Below are positions 55,549 to 62,960 of a stretch of 64,000 nt of DNA, piece after piece. Below the pieces are notes generated by a model. It had not been told where the DNA came from. It was given only the letters and a program-made list of their open reading frames with translations, and did not search any database. Numbering within the stretch: position 1 is the stretch's first letter; each line of letters begins with the position of its first letter. The stretch comes from Neoasaia chiangmaiensis (GTDB lineage Bacteria > Pseudomonadota > Alphaproteobacteria > Acetobacterales > Acetobacteraceae), in NCBI RefSeq assembly GCF_002005465.1, contig NZ_CP014691.1, forward strand, positions 3,255,001-3,319,000, written 5' to 3'. The translations under genes were made by a program, and so were the position numbers.

Positions 55549-56229
55549 ATGACCGGCAACATCACCTCGGCGGCCGATTTCCGCAACACCATCCTCAACG
55601 GTGACAGCGTGCAACTCATGCGCGCACTCCCCCGCAATGCTGTGGATTTCATCCTGACCGATCCGCCTTATCTGGTGAATTATCAGGGCAGAGACGGCCG
55701 GAAAGTCCGCAACGACGATAATGCGCGCTGGCTCCGGCCTGCCTTCAACCAGATGCACCGTGTCCTGAAATGGGGCGGGTTCGCTGTCAGCTTTTACGGC
55801 TGGAACCGTATCGACCTGTTCGCCGATGCCTGGAAAGCGGCCGGGTTCCGCATGGTCGGGCATATCGTCTTTCGCAAGTCCTATTCATCCTCTTCCCGGT
55901 TTCTCAGGTATGAACACGAGAGCGCCTACCTGCTGGCCAAGGGTAACGTGACGCCGCCCGCAAAGCCCGTCCCGGACGTGATCGGCATGCCCTATTCGGG
56001 AAACAAGCTGCATCCGACGCAAAAGCCGGTGGCGGCACTCCTGCCCCTGGTGGAAGCCTTTTGCCCGGTGGGTGGTCTGGTGTTGGACCCGTTCGCCGGT
56101 TCGGGTTCATCCCTGGTCGCGGCACAGCATCTTGGGCGCGACTGGCTGGGCATGGAACTGGACCCGGACCATGCCGCCACGGCGACCCGTCGGCTGGCTA
56201 GGCGCGGGGCGGGGAGGGCGGCGGCGTAA
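55549..56229 (+). CDS. DNA methyltransferase (N6-adenine/N4-cytosine type), copy B
   Basis: This 226-aa paralogue of the 20208 gene has the same motifs (DPPYLVNYQG and DPFAGSGSSL). The ATG at 55549 follows the conserved leader. The upstream open frame to 55345 is not counted as coding because its upstream part differs wholly from copy A. It stands at the head of the second mobilisation module. Two near-identical methyltransferases in one element could protect it at the same DNA motif; the target motif cannot be read here. Confidence 0.88.
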   Translation: MTGNITSAADFRNTILNGDSVQLMRALPRNAVDFILTDPPYLVNYQGRDGRKVRNDDNARWLRPAFNQMHRVLKWGGFAVSFYGWNRIDLFADAWKAAGFRMVGHIVFRKSYSSSSRFLRYEHESAYLLAKGNVTPPAKPVPDVIGMPYSGNKLHPTQKPVAALLPLVEAFCPVGGLVLDPFAGSGSSLVAAQHLGRDWLGMELDPDHAATATRRLARRGAGRAAA

Positions 56230-56666
56230 GCCGCCCCTTTCTTCACCGGACGGCCGGAACATCGCGCCGGTCCCGATGGACCGGCGGCCGCCGCGCGCCG
56301 CTGGCCGGCGGGGCCGGCTCGCGGAGAGTGTGGCCGGAAAGGGGACGTTCCTGGTTTCGTTGCCACAACGCTGCCGGGAAGGGCTTTCCCCGTCGCCGGG
56401 TTACGCGGCCCGGATGGCTGACACATCTTCGCCTCACGTTCCTGCGATCGTGGCGTCGTTGCTGGTCCCGGGTGAGATCGCTGTCATCACCGCACTGCTG
56501 CCGGCAGATCCCGGTCGTTCGTCATGTCTGTTGCTGATCCAGCCGGCTTTTCGTCGCGGGATCACGGCCCGGTGGGCCTGCTCCCGTGCTCCGTGATGCG
56601 ATCCCGGCACCTATGCCGTCCCGTTCCATCCGGGGCATTCCCGGAGCATGAGGGGAGACGTGTCGC
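56230..56666. other. Gap between methyltransferase B and the regulator remnant
   Basis: The first 100 bp match the bases after copy A, then the copies diverge. The remaining stretch is GC-rich and holds no convincing gene on either strand. A regulatory region for the regulator-HTH-repA genes may lie at its end (cgtgggagacgtgtcgc-like bases before 56667). Confidence 0.4.
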
Positions 56667-56991
56667 ATGATCGATGGCGCATGGGATTGGCGGGATGATG
56701 ACGCGGCGGTCGACCTGCGGCGCGCCGAGAGCGTGGTGCTCGCGCAGGAGTTCCTGCGCTGCAACCCGGTTTATGCGTCCAGCCGTCAGCAGTTGATGCG
56801 CGCACTGTCTCCCGCAGGTGCCTCCCGAGAGGCGGAACTGGCCGGCTTCGCCTGGCCATGGGGGTTGAGCTTTCCCGTTCGATCCCGCCCATAGCTGGTG
56901 GCAGGAACCGGCTTTCTGGCGGCCGGAACTGCTCGACAGCGCCATTACGATCGGCGCCATACACACACCGGACGCCCGGAGAAGAAGCTAG
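56667..56991 (+). pseudogene. DUF6499-type regulator, frameshifted
   Basis: The frame begins MIDGAWDWRDDDAAVDLRRA with VLAQEFLRCNPVY and a later WPWGLSFPV, resembling the small DUF6499 proteins that precede the HTH gene in plasmid and ICE backbones. A stop at 56894 breaks it. The other frame then continues SWWQEPAFWRPELLDSA to a stop at 56991. One extra base near 56885-56890 (in cgccca) explains the break. It may be inactive. The following HTH gene starts 3 bp after the second stop, which shows the original gene end. Confidence 0.55.
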
Positions 56992-56993
56992 TG

Positions 56994-57215
56994 ATGACGC
57001 CCGAGGCCGCCCGGCTGGTCGGGCTGTCCCCGCGCACGCTGGAGACGTTCCGCTGCCGTGGCAGCGGTCCCGTCTTCCGCAAGATCGGCGGGCGGGTGCT
57101 CTACGCGACCGATGACCTCCAGGCATGGGTGGACCGGGCGGCGTGCCGGTCCACCTCGGAGGACAGCTACGAGGCCGCGCTGGCGGCAAGCCGGGCGTGG
57201 AGGAAACGGGCATGA
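56994..57215 (+). CDS. Helix-turn-helix (HTH_17/excisionase-like) protein
   Basis: This 73-aa protein is a small winged HTH of the type TPEAARLVGLSPRTLETFRC then GPVFRKIGGRVLYATDDLQAW. This is the fold of AlpA/MerR-like excisionase and regulator proteins. The start at 56994 is chosen because a longer frame overlaps the regulator remnant and lacks similarity. The stop overlaps the repA start (ATGA), so it is probably co-translated with the initiator and may control its copy number. It has no counterpart in copy A. Confidence 0.82.
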   Translation: MTPEAARLVGLSPRTLETFRCRGSGPVFRKIGGRVLYATDDLQAWVDRAACRSTSEDSYEAALAASRAWRKRA

Positions 57216-58357
57216 ACGGCCAGTCGAATCCCCACGGGGCGATGATGCCCGCGCCCGGCGACTGGCGCGAACCCGACCGGCGTTTCGTGATCTCCGGTCC
57301 CGCCCGCCCCCGCGATCTGCGCGACCTCATGGGCCAGCCGTTTTTCGCGCTCGGGCGGCGATCGCACAGCGAACCGCTGCACTATCGCACACGCCAGGTG
57401 GATATTTCCGTCACGTCGGGCACATGCGGCATGGCCACGATCCGGGATGCCGACATCCTGCTCTGGCTGGGGGGCCAGATCGTTGATGCCCTCAATCACG
57501 GTCTCTGGGTCTCGCGCCATGTGCGTTTCACACCCTGGCGTCTGTTCGCCGATCTCGGCTGGGCTGACGGCGCGCACCAGTATCGCAGGTTTCACGGCGC
57601 GCTGATGCGGCTGTCGGGAACGCGCGTCGCGACCAGCCTGCGCAACGGTCCGGACTGGCAGGAGCGCGCCTTCACGTGGGTCAGTGACCTGCGGATATCC
57701 CATGAGGACGGTGTCGCGCTGACGCTTCCCGCCTGGTTCATGGAAGGGGTGTGCGACTGCGCGCGTGTCCTGAGCGTCGATCCTGCCTATTTCCGGCTGG
57801 ATGGCGGCCTGGAACGCTGGCTCTACCGCCTCGCGCGCCGCCATGCCGGTCGGCAGAAAGAGGGCTGGACCTTCGGCCTGGCCGATCTTCATGTCCGTTC
57901 CGGCAGTATGTCTCCCCGGCGTCGCTTCGCCGCCGGCATCGCCATGATTGTCCGTCGGCAGAGTGTTCCCGGCTACACGCTTCGCATCATTTCTGGCGGA
58001 AAACTGCCAGTGCTGCGGATTACACCAACGGTATCATCCACCGGCTCTGTGGATAACCGTGTGAGTCATACCGTTGCTTCAGTTACGCATGATACCGTTG
58101 GTCCAGTGACGGAAATACCGTTGGGTGAGTTCAGAATCGGCTCTCAAGCTATTGTTTTTGAACGAGAAATATCGTCCGTAACCTATATAACTAATATATA
58201 TACTCTTAGTACTTGTACGCCGCGCGCACGCCTGCACGCGCGACTCTATATTATAGATACCTACGCTATTCTGCGTCGGGCTACGACAACACTGCAACAG
58301 GCATGTGATGTCTTCCGGCCTAGGGTCGTGGAAAAAGCATTGGGGAGGGCGGCATGA
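57212..58357 (+). CDS. repA: Replication initiator protein A (RPA family)
   Basis: This 381-aa protein contains the RPA domain in its first 270 residues (QPFFALGRRSHSEPLHYRT, GMATIRDADILLWL, HQYRRFHGALMRLSGTRV, GGLERWLYRLARRHAG and LHVRSGS). RPA proteins start replication of plasmids and of element circles. The last 110 codons do not look like the family: they are read through an iteron-like, AT-rich DNA segment (58020-58265), so the reading frame may include the origin. The stop overlaps the next gene (ATGA). The equivalent gene is lost from copy A. Confidence 0.88.
   Translation: MNGQSNPHGAMMPAPGDWREPDRRFVISGPARPRDLRDLMGQPFFALGRRSHSEPLHYRTRQVDISVTSGTCGMATIRDADILLWLGGQIVDALNHGLWVSRHVRFTPWRLFADLGWADGAHQYRRFHGALMRLSGTRVATSLRNGPDWQERAFTWVSDLRISHEDGVALTLPAWFMEGVCDCARVLSVDPAYFRLDGGLERWLYRLARRHAGRQKEGWTFGLADLHVRSGSMSPRRRFAAGIAMIVRRQSVPGYTLRIISGGKLPVLRITPTVSSTGSVDNRVSHTVASVTHDTVGPVTEIPLGEFRIGSQAIVFEREISSVTYITNIYTLSTCTPRARLHARLYIIDTYAILRRATTTLQQACDVFRPRVVEKALGRAA
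58026..58265. other. Candidate oriV inside the 3' end of repA
   Basis: Three direct copies of ataccgttg lie at 58068, 58092 and 58115, 24 and 23 bp apart, with a fourth in inverted orientation at 58026 (caacggtat). A perfect DnaA-box complement (tgtggataa) is at 58048-58056. An AT-rich stretch (about 58150-58265, with ctatataactaatatatata) follows. Iterons, a DnaA box and an AT-rich unwinding region together are the layout of iteron-controlled plasmid origins, and the initiator gene overlaps them. The function is inference. Confidence 0.6.
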
Positions 58358-58545
58358 CGCCCATCTCCCCTCCCACGGGCATCGCGATGCCCTATGCGCT
58401 GCTGCGTGTGCTGGTCCTGCATCGTGGCGGCTTCTTCACCCTCGTCGTCCCGGACATCCCTGAAGCCATATGGCACGTCATCCTGCGCGTCGAAATGGCG
58501 CTGGATGCTGCGCTCGGACGTGGGACAGCGGGAGGTGTGTCATGA
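58354..58545 (+). CDS. Small hydrophobic protein between repA and traF
   Basis: This 63-aa protein overlaps repA and traF by 4 bp each, so it is translationally coupled. It has a hydrophobic N-terminal half (MPYALLRVLVLHRGGFFTLV) and a helix near IPEAIWHVILRVEMALDAAL. I recognise no family. In related clusters ParA and DUF2840 genes occupy this place; neither is present here, so the module has no visible partition gene. Confidence 0.55.
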   Translation: MTPISPPTGIAMPYALLRVLVLHRGGFFTLVVPDIPEAIWHVILRVEMALDAALGRGTAGGVS

Positions 58546-59171
58546 CCCGGCGCGGCTGGTTCTTCACCACGTATCTCGCGGCACTTGGCACGCTGGCCAC
58601 GGTCAACATCCATCCAACGCCACGCTGGGTCTGGAACGAAACGGCGAGTGTGCCGGTCGGGCTGTATCGCATCCAGCCCACGGTCCCGGTGCGCGTCGGC
58701 GATATTGTCGCCATTCGCCTGCCTGAGCACGAGGCGACGCTGCTGGCGACACGCGGCTACCTGCCCTTTGGCGTACCGCTACTCAAGCCGGTGGCGGCAC
58801 TCGCCGGGCAGAACGTCTGCCGTAACGGCGTGCATGTCACCGTTGACGGAAAGGCTATCGGTGACGCGAAAACCGTCGACCATCGGGGCCGCAAGCTGCC
58901 TGTCTGGCAGGGCTGTCAGCATCTTGGGCCGGGGCAGGTCTTTGTCATGAACGCCGCCGTGGCGACCAGCCTGGACGGGCGGTATTTCGGCGTCCTGCCG
59001 ATGGAAACAGTGATCGGCCGCGCCGTGCCCGTGCATGTCCGGACCGGTGACGCGGAGCGACCACCGCGGCATTTCGATTCCCTTCCGGAACCCGGCGCTC
59101 CGATCCGGGCGCGACCGCTCCTGGCGCCACCCATGATGCCCATGAAACAGAGCGAACCGCCGATCGAATGA
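58542..59171 (+). CDS. traF: TraF-type S26 signal peptidase
   Basis: This 209-aa protein starts with a signal/anchor (GWFFTTYLAALGTLATVNIH) and has the S26 layout. A Ser near NETASVPVGLYRI and a Lys in LLKPVAALAGQNVC are candidate catalytic dyad residues, with GQVFVMN and DGRYFGVLP later. RP4 TraF processes the TrbC pilin and is essential for conjugation. This is the only intact copy in the window; copy A keeps the last 51 residues. Its C-terminal Pro-rich tail is unusual. Confidence 0.85.
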   Translation: MTRRGWFFTTYLAALGTLATVNIHPTPRWVWNETASVPVGLYRIQPTVPVRVGDIVAIRLPEHEATLLATRGYLPFGVPLLKPVAALAGQNVCRNGVHVTVDGKAIGDAKTVDHRGRKLPVWQGCQHLGPGQVFVMNAAVATSLDGRYFGVLPMETVIGRAVPVHVRTGDAERPPRHFDSLPEPGAPIRARPLLAPPMMPMKQSEPPIE

Positions 59172-59229
59172 CAATCGTAAGGCACGCGGATTTTCCATCA
59201 TCTCTACCATTTCCGAAAGGATTTTTCCC

Positions 59230-59571
59230 ATGAGCCAGATCGGATTTTTCACCCGCACGTCGGATGGTTTTGCCGGGCGTGTGCGCACCCTGTCGCTGGA
59301 TGCCGAACTGACCTTCGTACCCGCGGAAAACAATGGCGCGGAGCATGCGCCGAATTATCGCATCCATCTCGGTGACGGAGAGTCCGGACCAGAACTAGGC
59401 GCGGGATGGAAACGCACCGGCGAACGTGCCGGCGAATACATTTCCGTCGTCCTGGACGATCCCAGTTTCATGCAGCCAATCCGCGCGACCTTGTTCCAGA
59501 CAGGGCGCGGCGGGCGTGAATGGCAACTAGTGTGGAACCGCGCGTCCAAACGTCCGGGAGCTCGGGAATGA
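59230..59571 (+). CDS. DUF736 family protein, copy B
   Basis: This 113-aa protein is a full-length DUF736 protein that differs from copy A (22397) at nine positions. The ATG at 59230 has gaaagga upstream. The stop overlaps the transglycosylase start (ATGA), the same coupling as in copy A. The function of the family is unknown; it always occurs in this kind of mobilisation module. Confidence 0.93.
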   Translation: MSQIGFFTRTSDGFAGRVRTLSLDAELTFVPAENNGAEHAPNYRIHLGDGESGPELGAGWKRTGERAGEYISVVLDDPSFMQPIRATLFQTGRGGREWQLVWNRASKRPGARE

Positions 59572-60218
59572 GCCGCCGGTTTTTCATGTCCGTCGGCATG
59601 CTGGCCATGCTCGTGCTGCCGCTCTCGCTCGCCACTGTCCACGCGCAGGATTGGGACGATCTCGTGCGGAAGGCGGCGGAGCAAAACGCGATTCCACCAG
59701 CGTGGGTGCGGGCGGTCCTTCGGGCTGAAAGCGCTGGCGATCCGCACGCGGTTTCCGGCGCTGGTGCGATGGGGCTGATGCAGCTTATGCCCAGCACATG
59801 GCAGGACGTCCGGCGTGCGCTCAATCTGGGCGCTGATCCCTTCGATCCGCACGACAATATCGCGGCTGGAGCAGCCTATCTGCGATGGCTGCACGACCGC
59901 TATGGCGATGCCGGATTCCTCGCCGCCTACAATGCCGGTCCTGCCCGTTACGACGAGCATCTGGCGACCGGTCGGCCCTTGCCAGCCGAGACGGTTTCCT
60001 ACGTTGCCTCTGTCGCCCGATTGCTGAATGGCGCCGGATCGGCTGCAATTTCGCGACAGATCGACAGCACGTCGGCGGCACCAGACTGGCGTTCCGGCGC
60101 CATGTTCGTGACGGCTGTTTCCTTATCGCCGGACGTCAATGCACAGCATTTCCGAAGCATAGGGACACCAGCGAACAATGCCCTCTTCGTCACTCGCTCC
60201 AGAGGTGAAATGCCATGA
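59568..60218 (+). CDS. Lytic transglycosylase (VirB1/TrbN-like), copy B
   Basis: This 216-aa protein has a signal peptide (RRFFMSVGMLAMLVLPLS) and an SLT domain with the catalytic Glu in VLRAESAGDPHAVSGAG, GAMGLMQLMPSTWQ and FLAAYNAGPARYD. It matches copy A closely up to ETVSYVA, and then the C-terminal 65 residues are unrelated. The tail here contains Ser/Ala-rich sequence. The 60219-60446 gap that follows holds no good gene but several hairpins (gccac-aaggt-gtggc near 60319) and would be the place for the second oriT. Confidence 0.92.
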   Translation: MSRRFFMSVGMLAMLVLPLSLATVHAQDWDDLVRKAAEQNAIPPAWVRAVLRAESAGDPHAVSGAGAMGLMQLMPSTWQDVRRALNLGADPFDPHDNIAAGAAYLRWLHDRYGDAGFLAAYNAGPARYDEHLATGRPLPAETVSYVASVARLLNGAGSAAISRQIDSTSAAPDWRSGAMFVTAVSLSPDVNAQHFRSIGTPANNALFVTRSRGEMP

Positions 60219-60446
60219 GAAGGTGTCTTTCAGGGCGCGGAGAACATTCCCGGCGATTGGCGGAAATCGGGCGTTTTTGGCCGGGAGGGGGTGGTTTGAA
60301 GGTGAAGCAAGATAAAAGCCACAAGGTGTGGCGCGGTCGGGGAGGGCAGTTTTTCAGGGGATTTTACAAGGTCTTTTTACCACCCCAAGGTGGCGGCCCT
60401 TGTGTTCCCTTTGTTTTCAATGTGATCGCACAAGGTCAGGGCCACC

Positions 60447-62188
60447 ATGGCGCGGGATGAGGATTTTCGGGTCCGGCCCGGCCGTATCCGTACTCCCCGT
60501 GCGCCGGGGCACGCGAAATCTTTCATCGGCAGCGTGCTGGCCGCGACCAATCGTGCTGGTGGCATGGGCCGTCCTGGCCGGGGCAATGGTGGCAATCGTC
60601 CCTCGACCTTCGGGCGGGGACGGGGCGCCGCCGTGCGCGCAAACCGCGTCCTCTCGCGCCGTACGCGTCATGTCGTGGTCAAGGCCCGCGTCGTGCGGCA
60701 TAGCGGAAAATCGTCGCTGCGCGCGCATCTCGCCTATCTCCGTCGCGAGGGCGTGACGAAGGACGGCGACACGGCGCGCCTGTTCGGAGCGGAGCGCGAT
60801 GATGTTCCTGCGTCGGAATTCGCGGCTCGCTGTGACAATGACCGGCATCATTTCCGCTTCATCATCGGTCCCGAAGACGCCACCGATATGGCGGATCTCA
60901 CGGCGTTCGCGCGCGACCTGATGAGCCAGGCCGAACAGGATCTCGGCACGAAGCTGGACTGGGTGGCCGTGTCGCACTGGAATACCGACAATCCACACCT
61001 CCATGTCATCGTGCGCGGCAAGGACCAGGAGGGAGAGGATCTGGTCATGTCCCGCGACTATATTCGCGAAGGCTTGCGTGCCCGCGCCCAGAACCTCGTG
61101 ACGCTGGAGCTTGGCCCCAGAACCGAGAACGAGATCAGACGATCGGTGGAGCGTCAGGTCGAGGCCGAACGCTGGACGCAGCTGGACCGGCAATTGCAGC
61201 AGGATGCCGGTGCCCGGGGGAACGTTACAGTCGCCCCCGAAGCAGGTCGTCAACCGGATATGTTTGCGGTGATGAAGACGGGTCGCCTGCGTTATCTGGA
61301 ACGCATGGGCCTCGCCCATGATCTCGAGGGCGGGCAATGGCGGGTTGACGAGACGGCCGAGTTGACGTTGCGCGAGATGGGCGAGCGCGACGACATCATC
61401 AAACGGATCCATCGCGCCCTGAGAGAGAAAGGCATCGATCGGGCGATGTCATCCTGGGTCGTAGCGGGAGAGCAGGCGAGCGGTCCGGTCGTTGGCCGGT
61501 TGGTCGATCGCGGTCTTGATGACGAGCTGAAGGGGAGTGCTTGGGCGATCGTCGATGGCGTGGACGGGCACACGCGTCATATCCGCCTGCCGACGCTCGA
61601 CGCGGCTTCGGATGCCCATGCGGGCGCTATCGTCGAACTGCGGGCGTTCAGGAGCGATGGCCGGCAACGCGTAGCACTTGCCGTACGGTCGGATCTGGCG
61701 ATCGAAGAGCAGGTGACGGCGCGGGGCGCGACGTGGTTGGATCGTCAGCTTATTGCGCGCGATCCGATCGCTCTTGGCGATGCCGGTTTGGCGTCCAGGT
61801 GAAGGACGCGCTGGTCCGTCGTCGGGCGCATCTGGTCGAACAGGGGATCGCCCGGCAGGATGGTGACAAGGTTTTCTATCCGCGCGGGATGCTGGCGACA
61901 TTGCAGCAGAGGGAACGGGACGATCTCGCCCGGCGGCTGGAGTGCGAGACGGGCATGAACCACAGCCCGCCGGCTGCGGGCGAGTATATTGCGGGCACCT
62001 ATCGTCAGCGTTTCACGCTGGCAGCGGGGAGGATGGCCATGATTGATGACGGGCTCCAGTTCCAGCTCGTGCCCTGGACGCCGTCGCTGGAGAAACAGCG
62101 CGGGCAGCATGTCTCGGGCGTCGGACGCGACGATGGTGGCGTGGACTGGTCGTTCGGTCGGAAACGGGACATGGGGATCGGGATTTAG
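60447..62188 (+). pseudogene. DUF3363 relaxase, copy B, broken by a frameshift
   Basis: The first 451 residues (60447-61802) align with relaxase A, including YLRREGVTKDG, HHFRFIIGPEDA and HWNTDNPHLHVIVRG. The frame stops at 61802 after DAGLASR. The remaining 130 residues (QVKDALVRRRAHL, QRFTLAAGRMAMIDDGLQ, WTPSLEKQ) continue in another frame. One base is missing near 61788: ggtttggcgt would be ggtttcggcgt. The catalytic domain is complete, so the short product might still nick, but the DUF3363 end is lost. It is therefore probably inactive or partial. Confidence 0.85.
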
Positions 62189-62376
62189 GCACGGGAACGG
62201 CCGCTGGATGACGGGGCGTTGCATGGCGACTATGTGGGGGAAAGTAGACTGTCGACTCTCGAAGGGAATAATCAGATAGCCGACATATGCATGAACGATG
62301 CCAAAGAGAGAAATGACTGCGATTGAATCGTAAACGGATATTATTTAGGAGGTAATAAAGCTACCAGTTCCTGAAA

Positions 62377-62880
62377 TTGGCCTCGGTGGTCAGAAATCCG
62401 AACAGGTCATCCGTCGTTTCTCCGTCCGCCAGTTTCCGCACCGAGGTCCATCGGCACCAAATCCCGGCAAAGAAAGCCAGCGACTCTCCATTTCTGCAGG
62501 CAAATCACACAGGCAGTGATTTTCCATCATGCAGACGTTCCGGTTCCGAGAACACCGTCAGCGTTAACAGGCAGCGATGCGCAACACCTTCCTATCGCTT
62601 CCACCATGCCGAGGTCGGATTGTCGATGCATGCCGTCACCGACCGGAACGGATGTCCACTGGACTTCTTCATGACAGCAGGTCAGATCAGTGATTATACC
62701 GGTGCCACGGCCCTTCTGGACAGTCTCCATCAGTCGAATGGATGCTGGCAGACCGAGGCCATGACGCTGACTGGTTCGGGGAGATCCTGGAGGAGAAAGG
62801 GATCAAACCCTGTATTCCTGATCGAAAATCTCACCGAATACCGATCAAATACGACAGGCGGAAATACAAAAGACGCAGGC
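62377..62880 (+). pseudogene. IS5-family transposase remnant (copy 2)
   Basis: The + strand frame reads LSMHAVTDRNGCPLDFFMTA, GQISDYTGATALLDSLHQS and EILEEKGIK-like bases in a shifted frame (tggaggagaaagggatcaaac), then EYRSNTTGGNTK-like sequence. This is the same transposase core as the remnant at 19690. Several frameshifts are present. The stretch 62189-62376 before it holds no gene. The remnant lies between the broken relaxase B and the TonB receptor gene. Confidence 0.72.
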
Positions 62881-62898
62881 GCCTTTAAGCAGGTATTT

Positions 62899-62946
62899 GT
62901 TAGCTTCTCTCTTGTTCGACTATGTGGGAAAAGCAGAGAAGCTAAC
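62899..62946 (-). terminator. Inverted repeat, possible terminator of the TonB receptor gene
   Basis: Arms gttagcttctct (62899-62910) and agagaagctaac (62935-62946) are perfect 12-bp complements around a 24-nt loop, ending 14 bp after the receptor stop (on the - strand). No strong T-run follows, so termination is uncertain. It could instead be an end structure of the adjacent IS remnant. Confidence 0.4.
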
Positions 62947-62960
62947 AATATACTGTAAAT

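Noticed and set aside
60215-60460. An 81-codon frame between transglycosylase B and relaxase B
   Set aside because: It overlaps both genes, has no family and no counterpart in copy A; it lies in the expected oriT gap.
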